The translations under genes were made by a program, and so were the position numbers. A model generated the notes under the pieces. The model was not told where the DNA came from. It worked only from the letters and a program-made list of their open reading frames with translations, and searched no databases. This document shows, piece after piece, positions 30,853 to 38,327 of a stretch of 64,000 bases of DNA. The stretch's first letter is position 1. Every line of letters begins with the position of its first letter. The DNA comes from JACVRW01 sp963733885. Its GTDB lineage: Bacteria; Actinomycetota; Thermoleophilia; Solirubrobacterales; Thermoleophilaceae. The stretch spans positions 248,001 through 312,000 of the forward strand of contig CAVTES010000008.1 of NCBI GenBank assembly GCA_963733885.1. The letters are read 5' to 3'.

Positions 30853-31887
30853 TCACAGCCGAGCCTCTGGCCGTTGGAGAAGGACCGCTCCCAGCACGAT
30901 CCCTCCCTTGGTGACCTGCTGGACCTCGGTGGAGAGGTTCAGCTGCGTCATCAAGCTGAAGATGAGCGCGAACGTGAGCACGCCCAGGAATGTCCCGACG
31001 ATCGTGGCTCTGCCGCCGGCCAGGCTGGTGCCGCCGATGACGACGGCGCCGATCGCGTCGAGTTCGTAGAGGTTGCCGCTCACCGGCGATGCGCTCGCCA
31101 GCCGGGCGCAGAGCAGCACGGCCGCGACCCCTGCCAGCAGCCCCGACAGCACATAGACGCTGAAGATCGTGCGCCGGACCGGGACGCCGGCGATCTTCGC
31201 CGCCTCCCTGTTGCCGCCGACCGCGACCACGTACCGGCCATAACGGGTGCGGTTCAGGAGCAGCCAGCCGATGATCGTGATCCCGAGAAACACGTACACG
31301 GAGATCGGGATCCCGACGATCCTGCCGGTGCCGAACCAGAGCAGCGAGAACGGCGCCGGGTCACCGAAGGAGCCGCCGTTCAGGTCGAGCAGGCTGACGG
31401 GCAGCTTGTCGTTCAGCAATAAGGCCACGCCGCGGGCGATTGAGAACATCGCCAGCGTCGCGATGAACGGCACCACGCGGCCGTAGGCGATCGCTGTCGC
31501 GTTGACCGTGCCGAGGACCGTCGCGAAGACGACCGCGCCGAGGATGAAGACGAGCGTCGAGCCCTCGGGATCCACCAGCACGCCGCCGGCCATGCCCGCC
31601 GCCGCCAACATCGAGCCGACGCTGAGGTCGATCCCCGCCGTCGCGATCACGAACGTCATGCCGATGGCGAGGACGCCGACGACGCTGGCCTGGGTGAGCA
31701 TGTTGCGGACGTTGTCGGCGGTCGGGAAGCTGTCCGGCTTCAGGATCGCGCCCACCACGAACAGGACCACGACGACTACCACGAGCGTGTACTCCTGGAG
31801 CCCGACCCCGAGCAGCCGCCGCCCGCCCGTGCCGGACGCGTCCTCGGCCCCCTTCTCCTCGGGCGCTGCCTCCGGCGCCGTCGTCAT
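30853..31887 (-). CDS. Sugar ABC transporter permease (RbsC-like)
   Basis: Integral membrane protein of 344 residues with about eight to ten helices. Conserved BPD_transp_2 motifs are GMTFVIATAGIDLSVGSMLA, TRYGRYVVAVGGNREAAKIA and LYELDAIGAVVIGGTSLAGG. Its ATG overlaps the TGA of the ATPase gene (ATGA, 31884-31887), so they are coupled. It works with the ATPase and the binding lipoprotein as a ribose/xylose-type importer. Confidence 0.93.
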   Translation of the reverse strand: MTTAPEAAPEEKGAEDASGTGGRRLLGVGLQEYTLVVVVVVLFVVGAILKPDSFPTADNVRNMLTQASVVGVLAIGMTFVIATAGIDLSVGSMLAAAGMAGGVLVDPEGSTLVFILGAVVFATVLGTVNATAIAYGRVVPFIATLAMFSIARGVALLLNDKLPVSLLDLNGGSFGDPAPFSLLWFGTGRIVGIPISVYVFLGITIIGWLLLNRTRYGRYVVAVGGNREAAKIAGVPVRRTIFSVYVLSGLLAGVAAVLLCARLASASPVSGNLYELDAIGAVVIGGTSLAGGRATIVGTFLGVLTFALIFSLMTQLNLSTEVQQVTKGGIVLGAVLLQRPEARL

Positions 31888-33410
31888 CTGACCTCCTCGA
31901 CGAAGTCCGCCGAATCCGTGGGCGCAACCGCGTGGCGCAGCAGCTCGCGCTCGCTCGCCTGCGCGCCGTCGACCTCGAACACCAGCTCCCCCTCGCGCAT
32001 CACGAGGACACGGCTGCAGACGCCGACCAGCTCCTCGAGCTCCGACGACACCACCAACACCGCGAGGCCGTCCCTGGCCAGGTCCGTGATGACCCGGTAA
32101 AGCTCCGCCTTCGTGGCCACGTCCACGCCGCGCGTGGGCTCGTCGAGCAGCAGGACGCGGCAGCTCCGCAGCAGCCAGCGTGCGAGCACCACCTTCTGCT
32201 GGTTGCCGCCCGACAGCTGACGGACGATGCGTTCGGCGTCATCGGGGACCGTTCGCAGGGAGCGAAGGTGCTCGCGCGCCGCGGCGCGCTCGGCGCGCAC
32301 GTTCAGAAGCCCTCGCTGGAAGCGCCCGAGGTCGGCGAGGCTGACGTTCTTTGTCTGGCTCCAGTCCAGCAGCAGCCCCTGCGACTTACGGTCCTCGGGC
32401 GCGAGCCCGAGACCGGCCGCGATCGCCTTGTCGGGCCGGTTCGGAGGCAGCTTCTCGCCGCCGACCCACACCTCTCCCTCGTCCGGGGTCTCCATCCCGT
32501 AGATCAGCCGCAGCAGCTCGGTGCGCCCCGATCCGACGAGACCGCCGAGCCCGACCACCTCGCCGGCCCGCACCTCGAGGCTGACGCCGCGCACCTCGGG
32601 AAGCCGACGGAGGCCCCGCACCTCGAGCACCACTTCGCCGGCGCCGCGCGGCCGCTCCGGATACAGGCGCTCGACGATGCGGCCGACCATCAGCTCCACG
32701 AGCCGGTCGGTGGGTGTCGACGCGGGCAGGCCGGTACCGGCGGTGCGTCCGTCGGCGAGCACCGTTACGCGGTCGCCGATCCGCCGGATCTCGTCCAGGC
32801 GGTGCGTGATGTAGATCACCCCGACGCCGTCGGCAGTCAGCCGGCGGACTACGCCGAACAAGGTCTCGATCTCCCCCTCATCGAGGATCGCCGAGGGCTC
32901 GTCCATGATCAGCAGGCGAACATCGTGGGAGAGGGCGCGCGCAATCGAGACCACCTGCTGCGCGGCCGGCCGCAGCCGGCTGACAGGCGAGCGCGGCGAT
33001 ATGCCCTCGTGCCCCAGCCGCGCGAGCAGCGCCGCGGTATCACGGCTCATCCTCTGGAGGTCCAGGAACGGCCCCCGCCGCGGCTCGTGCGCGAGGAACA
33101 CGCTCTGGGCCACGGTGAGGTCCTCAACGAGGTCGAGCTCCTGGTAGATCGTCGCGACGCCGAGGCCGAGCGACGCGGCTGGGTCGCCGGTGGGAAGCGG
33201 CTCCCCGCCCAGGAGGATTTCGCCCTCCGTCGGCTCGACGGCCCCGGACACGCACTTGATCAGCGTCGACTTGCCGGCGCCGTTCGGGCCGAGCAGGCAG
33301 TGCACTTCGCCCGGGCGGACGTCGAGGTCCACGCCGTCGAGAGCGCGCACGCCCGGGAACTGCTTGACGAGGCCGCGGACCTCGAGCACGGCTGCCGGCG
33401 AGTCGCTCAT
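31884..33410 (-). CDS. Sugar ABC transporter ATP-binding protein, two ATPase domains (RbsA-like)
   Basis: Protein of 508 residues with two ABC modules. Module 1 has Walker A GPNGAGKST (about residue 41) and Walker B RLLIMDEPSA. Its signature, LRPAAQQVVSIARAL, lacks the LSGGQ form, as is usual for the first half. Module 2 has a degenerate Walker A GGLVGSGRTE, the signature LSGGNQQKVVLARWL and Walker B VLLLDEPTRGVDV. This asymmetry is typical of RbsA/XylG/MglA proteins. It is second gene of the operon starting at 34602. Confidence 0.94.
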   Translation of the reverse strand: MSDSPAAVLEVRGLVKQFPGVRALDGVDLDVRPGEVHCLLGPNGAGKSTLIKCVSGAVEPTEGEILLGGEPLPTGDPAASLGLGVATIYQELDLVEDLTVAQSVFLAHEPRRGPFLDLQRMSRDTAALLARLGHEGISPRSPVSRLRPAAQQVVSIARALSHDVRLLIMDEPSAILDEGEIETLFGVVRRLTADGVGVIYITHRLDEIRRIGDRVTVLADGRTAGTGLPASTPTDRLVELMVGRIVERLYPERPRGAGEVVLEVRGLRRLPEVRGVSLEVRAGEVVGLGGLVGSGRTELLRLIYGMETPDEGEVWVGGEKLPPNRPDKAIAAGLGLAPEDRKSQGLLLDWSQTKNVSLADLGRFQRGLLNVRAERAAAREHLRSLRTVPDDAERIVRQLSGGNQQKVVLARWLLRSCRVLLLDEPTRGVDVATKAELYRVITDLARDGLAVLVVSSELEELVGVCSRVLVMREGELVFEVDGAQASERELLRHAVAPTDSADFVEEVR

Positions 33411-33447
33411 CGCACGATCACCATCCGGGCCGTCAGGCGCTCCGGCT

Positions 33448-34602
33448 TCAACCGGCCACCTTCACGTGGTCCATGTCGGGGACGTCGATCCAGCCGTGCG
33501 CGCGGGCGGAGCTCAGGACGGCCTCCGTGATGCGGGCAGCTCTCAGCCCGTCGACGAAGGTGGGGAGCGTCCCGGCGGAGTCGTCCGCGCCCGAGATCCC
33601 GGAGTAGAAGTCGGCGATGAAAGCGTCGAAGCAGTCCGCGTACCCCTGCGGATGGCCGCCCGGAAGGATCGCGAAGCGAGCCGCCTCGTCCGACAGATGG
33701 TTGGGGTCCCGGTGGATCACGGTGGCGGCCGCGCGGCGGCCGCACCACAGCGTCTCGGGCGACTCCTGGTCGAATACGAGTGCCTCGTCGGCCCCGTCGA
33801 TCTCGATCCACAACCGGTTCTTCCGGCCCGGCGAGACCTGACTGACGACGACCGACCCGAGCGCACCGCCGCCGGTCTCGAATTCGACGACGACGGCGTC
33901 CTCGGTCTCGACGCGGCGGAGCCCTCCGTCGCTAGTCGCGCGCGCGAAGGCTGCCCGGCCGTCCCCGCGGCGGCGCTCCGGCAGGGCGGTCAGAGAGCGC
34001 GCGCTGAGGCGGGTGATGCGATGACCGGAGATGAACTCGACCAGGTCGCACCAGTGCGAGCCGATGTCGGCGAACGCCCGCGACTCGCCGCCCAGGTTCG
34101 GGTCCACCCGCCAGTTGTCGTCCTCGGGCTCGAGCAGCCAGTCCTGGAGATAGGTCCCGTGGAGCAGGCGGATCGGTCCGGTGCGTCCGCTCCGCACGCG
34201 CTCGCGTGCTTCGCGGACGGTCGGGTAGTAGCGGTAGACGAACGGGACGGCCGTCCGGCGCCCCGACCCCGCCGCCATGTCCACGAGCCGCTCAGCGCCG
34301 GCCGGGTCCATGGCGAGCGGCTTCTCGCAGATCACGTGCTTCCCGGCGGCGAGCGCGGCCTCGGCCAGCCGCAGGTGCAGGTGGTTCGGCGTGCAGATGT
34401 GGACGACGTCTATCTCGCTCGCCTCGACGAGCTGCTCGGAGGAGGCGTAGCTGTGCTCCGCGCCCAGCCGCGCCGCGGCCTGGGCGGCGCGCTCCGCATT
34501 CGACGCCGAAATTCCGAAAAGGCGGGCACCGGCCAGCCGCGCTGAACGCGCGTGCACTGCGCCGATGAAGCCTGCGCCCGCGATCCCAACGCGCAGGTTC
34601 AT
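33448..34602 (-). CDS. Gfo/Idh/MocA family oxidoreductase
   Basis: NAD(P)-dependent dehydrogenase of 384 residues. The N-terminal Rossmann domain begins MNLRVGIAGAGFIGAVHARS, then VDVVHICTPNHLHLRLAEAA in the form IDVVHICTPNHLHLRLAEAA, then the active-site lysine motif CEKPLAM (EKP). The C-terminal alpha/beta domain contains GSHWCDLVEFISGHRI. These enzymes oxidise a sugar hydroxyl, often at C3, to a keto group or reduce the product. The gene leads the ABC operon (37 bp to the ATPase) and is divergent from the ROK regulator, so its substrate is probably the imported sugar. No clear ribosome binding site is seen. Confidence 0.92.
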   Translation of the reverse strand: MNLRVGIAGAGFIGAVHARSARLAGARLFGISASNAERAAQAAARLGAEHSYASSEQLVEASEIDVVHICTPNHLHLRLAEAALAAGKHVICEKPLAMDPAGAERLVDMAAGSGRRTAVPFVYRYYPTVREARERVRSGRTGPIRLLHGTYLQDWLLEPEDDNWRVDPNLGGESRAFADIGSHWCDLVEFISGHRITRLSARSLTALPERRRGDGRAAFARATSDGGLRRVETEDAVVVEFETGGGALGSVVVSQVSPGRKNRLWIEIDGADEALVFDQESPETLWCGRRAAATVIHRDPNHLSDEAARFAILPGGHPQGYADCFDAFIADFYSGISGADDSAGTLPTFVDGLRAARITEAVLSSARAHGWIDVPDMDHVKVAG

Positions 34603-34711
34603 GTGGGCCGAACCTATACGAGCTTTAGTCGGATATCAACCAAAAGCAGACCGCTTAATGGAATCTCAGCACGTATCACTGCAAGTTAACTGCCCAAAGC
34701 CCGTGCTCGTC

Positions 34712-34725
34712 CGTACTGATGTACG
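34712..34725. promoter_or_regulatory. Palindrome just upstream of the ROK regulator, candidate operator
   Basis: CGTACTGATGTACG is a perfect inverted repeat with five-base arms. It includes the ATG at 34719 and ends eight bases before the ATG at 34734. Autoregulation by the ROK protein would fit, and favours 34734 as the true start. Confidence 0.4.
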
Positions 34726-34733
34726 CTCTTAAC

Positions 34734-35939
34734 ATGCCGAGTAACGACGGCGTCAAGGAAAGTGGCCCGTCGCTCGCCGGCGCTGGGTCCGTGCTGCACC
34801 TGATCCGCAATGGCGAGGCCGTGACGCGGGCCGAGCTGTCCCGCCGTACCGGCCTCGCGCGCTCCACCGTCGCGCAGCGCGTGGACGCCCTCCTCGCCCA
34901 CCAGCTCGTCTACGAAGCCGGCGGCAGCGCGTCCACCGGCGGCCGGCCTCCCACCGTCCTCGCGTTCAACGATGGGGCCGGGGTGGTGCTGGTGGCCGAC
35001 CTCGGTGCCACACACTCGCGTCTCGCCGTCAGCGACCTGGCGGCCACCCCGCTCGCCGAGGTGGCGGCCGACATGGACATCGCCGAGGGCCCCGAGCACG
35101 TCCTCGCCTGGGTGGAAGAGCAGTTCTCGGCCCTGCTGGAGGAGGCCGGCAAGAGCACTGCGGACGTGCGCGGCATCGGGCTCGGGGTGCCAGGGCCAGT
35201 TCAGTTCTCCACCGGCCAGGCCGTAAACCCGCCGATCATGCCCGGCTGGGACGGGTTCTCGATCCCGAACTGGTTTGCCGGCAGCTACGACGCGCCGGTC
35301 TTCGTCGACAACGACGTGAACATCATGGCGCTCGGTGAGCATTGGACTCACTGGCGCGACACCGACCATCTGCTGTTCGTGAAGGTCGGCACGGGCATCG
35401 GCTGCGGCATCGTCGCGGACCGAGCCATCCATCGCGGGGCGCAGGGGGCCGCCGGCGACATCGGGCACATTCGCGTGGGCGGCCATGACGACGTGATCTG
35501 CCGCTGCGGCAACACGGGCTGCCTCGAGTCGGTGGCCGGCGGACGCGCCCTGGCGCGGCGCCTGAGCGAGATCGGGCTGGACGCCAGCAACAGCCGCGAT
35601 GTCGTCAGGCTCGCCCGGTCCGGGGATCCCCGCGCGGTTCGGATGGTGCGCGAGGCCGGCCGCTCGCTCGGCGAGGTGCTGGCGGCGTCGGTGAACTTCT
35701 TCAACCCAGCGGTGATCGTCATCGGTGGGGACCTTGGCGAGCTGTACGAGCAGCTGCTCGCCGGCGTTCGCGAGGTGACCTTCATGCGCTCCTTGCCGCT
35801 CGCCACACGCGATCTGCGCTCGGTGCCGAGCAAGCTCGGCGACCGCGCCGGGATCGTCGGCGCGGCGATCATGGTGATCGAGGACATCCTGGCGCCGGCG
35901 GCCGTCGACCGCGTCCTCCAGGGCGGCGTGGCGGCCTAG
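34734..35939 (+). CDS. ROK-family transcriptional regulator
   Basis: Protein of 401 residues. The N-terminal winged helix includes AVTRAELSRRTGLARSTVAQ. A ROK sugar-kinase-like domain follows with DLGATHSRLAV (about 85), VDNDVNIMALGEH, GTGIGCGIVADRAIHRGAQG and the zinc motif CRCGNTGCLESVAGG (about 257). It represses or activates sugar genes on ligand binding. It is divergent from the oxidoreductase/ABC operon and is the likely regulator of that operon. The start at 34734 (MPSNDGVKESG) is preferred over 34719. Neither has a good ribosome binding site, so the mRNA may be near-leaderless. Confidence 0.92.
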   Translation: MPSNDGVKESGPSLAGAGSVLHLIRNGEAVTRAELSRRTGLARSTVAQRVDALLAHQLVYEAGGSASTGGRPPTVLAFNDGAGVVLVADLGATHSRLAVSDLAATPLAEVAADMDIAEGPEHVLAWVEEQFSALLEEAGKSTADVRGIGLGVPGPVQFSTGQAVNPPIMPGWDGFSIPNWFAGSYDAPVFVDNDVNIMALGEHWTHWRDTDHLLFVKVGTGIGCGIVADRAIHRGAQGAAGDIGHIRVGGHDDVICRCGNTGCLESVAGGRALARRLSEIGLDASNSRDVVRLARSGDPRAVRMVREAGRSLGEVLAASVNFFNPAVIVIGGDLGELYEQLLAGVREVTFMRSLPLATRDLRSVPSKLGDRAGIVGAAIMVIEDILAPAAVDRVLQGGVAA

Positions 35940-36063
35940 CTGTCAGGTTCCGGGCGAGCGCGAGGAGCAGCAAGTACCTTCATCCGGCTGCGATCGCGTC
36001 GCCGCCTCGCCCTCGCTCCCACGTTCGCCGCGCGGGGCACTGGCCTGCGGCGCCGCCGGTTGC

Positions 36064-36762
36064 TTACGTATTGGGATCGAGCTCGCGCGGCGCGCGCCGG
36101 TGCATGGCGACGAGCAGCGCGAGCAGGAGCGCGGTGACCCCGAGGACGGCCGCGATCAGCCACGGCCCACCCGGCGTGTCCGGGTCGCTGGACGCGGCGC
36201 TGCCGAGGATGCCTTTCAGGTTGTGCTCGGCCGGCGGGATCTGCTTGGGCAGGGGATGGCCGCCGGCCACCGCGAGGCGGCGGATGGCGACCATGGCCGT
36301 GCGGGCCAGCGCGTTGCCGTCGGCCTCCTTCGCGAGCGGGAGGCCGCGCGCGAGCCGGGACGCGAGCGACCGCGTGATCGGGGTGAGCGCGCCGCCGCGC
36401 GGCTGCTTCCCGCCCAGACCGAACCGGTGTGGCGTCACGATGAGCACCGGCGCCCGGAGCCGGTCGAAGGCCTCGAGCTCGTCGCTCACGGTCGTGACGT
36501 AGGTCTGCGTGTCCTCGAGCGGCTCCGGCTCGCCGCCCGTGTCCTCCTCGCTCGCGAAGAGGACGACCTTGATCGGGTACCCGCGCTCCGCGGCCGCGTC
36601 GAGCACGCCGCGCAGCTTGAGCTCGACCACGAGGTCGGGCGGCGCGGAGTACGACGTGAGCAGTGAGTCCGTCTCGAGGTAGTGGGCCGTCGGGTCGCCG
36701 TGCGCCGAGCGCGCGCGCAGGCCGACGAGCGCGGTCAGCGCGACGGCGAACGCAACGGAGAG
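36064..36762 (-). CDS. Membrane-anchored hypothetical protein; start codon unclear
   Basis: An open frame of 232 codons begins just after a stop at 36763-36765 with LSVAFAVALTALVGL, a signal-peptide-like segment, but has no ATG, GTG or TTG before a GTG at 36630. The mature part has HYLETDSLLTSYSAPPDLVV, an alpha/beta segment GYPIKVVLFASEED and LRAPVLIVTPHRFGLGG, and near the C-terminus one transmembrane helix WLIAAVLGVTALLLALLVAM followed by a basic tail. It resembles a Thermoleophilia exported family with YPIKVALIAS-type strands, of unknown function. The missing start suggests a CTG start, a two-base loss near 36755, or a 5'-truncated gene. It lies directly after the terminator of the next gene. 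Confidence 0.6.
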   Translation of the reverse strand, partial: LSVAFAVALTALVGLRARSAHGDPTAHYLETDSLLTSYSAPPDLVVELKLRGVLDAAAERGYPIKVVLFASEEDTGGEPEPLEDTQTYVTTVSDELEAFDRLRAPVLIVTPHRFGLGGKQPRGGALTPITRSLASRLARGLPLAKEADGNALARTAMVAIRRLAVAGGHPLPKQIPPAEHNLKGILGSAASSDPDTPGGPWLIAAVLGVTALLLALLVAMHRRAPRELDPNT

Positions 36763-36775
36763 CTATCGCGCGCGA

Positions 36776-36804
36776 AGGAGGGGCGCTGCGTGAGCGCCCC
36801 TCCT
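36776..36804 (-). terminator. Hairpin terminator after the TIM-barrel gene
   Basis: AGGAGGGGCGCT (36776-36787) and AGCGCCCCTCCT (36793-36804) pair perfectly over 12 bases around GCGTG, 28 bases past the stop at 36833 on the minus strand. Confidence 0.8.
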
Positions 36805-36832
36805 GCGGTTCCGGCCGGCGGGCCCGATCGTC

Positions 36833-38170
36833 CTACACCCTCAAGCTGCGCAGCGCGGCGGCGGAGGCCTTCGCGTGGCGCAGCGAGCGGCCGGGGTCGG
36901 CGTTCGGGCCGGTCGCCGGTCCGGGTCCGTTGTCGCTCTCGATCAGGTAGAGGCGCTGGTGCCCGCCCAGGTTCTCGAACATGTGCTCGAACCCGGGGCA
37001 GTCCGGGTCGGCGTTCGGGTGGTCGGGCCCCGGTCCCGCGCCGAGGTCGCCCTCGCCCGACACGATCGCGTCGGTGAATGTCGCCGTGCGCGAGAACGTC
37101 TGGAAGTACGGCGTGCCGCCGCTCTCCGGTGGGCCGCCCACCCAGGTCCCGGTCTGCGCGGTGTTCCGGAAGCCGTCCTTGATGTGCCAGCCCATCACCC
37201 GGCGCTTCTCGGCCTGCGCGAGCTCCCACACGCTGATGTCGGGCTCGTGCGTGGTCGCGCTCAGGAACCGCACGCGGCCCGACCAGTTGTGCAGGATGTC
37301 GATCTCCCATCCGAAGAGGGCAGGCGCGGTGTTCCCCATCACGTACTGGATCCGGTGCACGGTGTTGAGATCGGGGTGCGCCGGATCGTTGAAGAAGCGG
37401 TAGTTGTCCTGTTCCGGGTGGTAGAAGTACTTGACGCCGCGCGACTGCAGGATCTCGCCAACGCGATTCGCGTGCTCCGCCCGACTCCTGAACCCGAAGG
37501 TACGGGCACCGGTGTTGGGATTCACGTAGTCCTCCAGCCAACCCGACGAGTTCGGGAGGTTCATACCCGGATTCGCCGGGTCGGGGCTGTTGTTCGGAAG
37601 CTGCGACAGGTTGCCGGAGAAGCCCATCGCGTCCATCCCGAGCGTGCTGAAGAACGCGAAGTTCGCCTCGCCGCCCGGCGTGAGATTGCCGGTCGCGGGG
37701 TCGAAGTTGCCGAGCCCGAACTGATGCGTCCCGACCGCCTTCAATCCCGCATCGTCGAGGTACTGGCGGATCTCGGCGGCCGTCGGCTGCCGGCCCAGCT
37801 CGCGGGCGTCCTGCGTCGACTGGAAGAACTCGAAGCCCCTGACGTTGACCGAGGCGAGGTACTCGAAGACCTCGGCGAACCCTCCCGGGAGCGGCACGAG
37901 CGGGCCGAGGTCGGTCGGGTCGTCCGGATAGTCAGGGCCGCCGAGGAACCCCATGGCCGGCGTCAGGCCGAGCCGGTTGCTGGACGCGATGCTGAGCCGT
38001 GCCGTCGCATCGCGCACCGAGAACTGCTGGAGCCCGAGCAGGCCGGGCGGGATCGTGGGCCTGCCTTTGCCCATCCGGCCGAGCGTCGCGGCGGCGCCAC
38101 CCAGCGAAGCCGCCGCGGCGACCCCGGCGCTCCCGCCGATGAAGTGGCGCCGGCTGAGTTTCCCGCTCAT
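36833..38170 (-). CDS. Tat-exported sugar phosphate isomerase/epimerase-like TIM-barrel protein
   Basis: Protein of 445 residues with a twin-arginine signal, KLSRRHFIGGSAGVAAAASL. The mature part is an AP-endonuclease-2-type TIM barrel: LLGLQQFSVRDATARL at the start, VRGFEFFQSTQDARELG, GLKAVGTHQFGLGNF, and the metal-site-like segments YFYHPEQDNYRF and MGWHIKDGFRNTAQTG. Such exported barrels accompany ThuA and Gfo/Idh/MocA proteins in sugar-catabolic loci and may isomerise keto-sugars outside the membrane. ATG 38170 is chosen because the Tat motif follows it directly. It lies 157 bp downstream of the ThuA fusion gene on the same strand. Confidence 0.88.
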   Translation of the reverse strand: MSGKLSRRHFIGGSAGVAAAASLGGAAATLGRMGKGRPTIPPGLLGLQQFSVRDATARLSIASSNRLGLTPAMGFLGGPDYPDDPTDLGPLVPLPGGFAEVFEYLASVNVRGFEFFQSTQDARELGRQPTAAEIRQYLDDAGLKAVGTHQFGLGNFDPATGNLTPGGEANFAFFSTLGMDAMGFSGNLSQLPNNSPDPANPGMNLPNSSGWLEDYVNPNTGARTFGFRSRAEHANRVGEILQSRGVKYFYHPEQDNYRFFNDPAHPDLNTVHRIQYVMGNTAPALFGWEIDILHNWSGRVRFLSATTHEPDISVWELAQAEKRRVMGWHIKDGFRNTAQTGTWVGGPPESGGTPYFQTFSRTATFTDAIVSGEGDLGAGPGPDHPNADPDCPGFEHMFENLGGHQRLYLIESDNGPGPATGPNADPGRSLRHAKASAAALRSLRV

Positions 38171-38327
38171 ACCTCGCTCCCCCCTGGCTCGGCGGTTGAT
38201 GCTGAGCTTCCTGCTTTCCCATCCATGCCTGCGCTCCTCTCCTGTCGGCCTGCCCTTCCTCTGTACAGCGAATCGGCGCTCAGATCGACGGTGGCGCCGC
38301 CCCTGCGGCGCCACCGTCGCCTCCCCC

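Noticed and set aside
31932..33530. 532-codon plus-strand frame over the ABC ATPase
   Set aside because: Antisense to a gene with complete Walker and signature motifs; no family pattern of its own.
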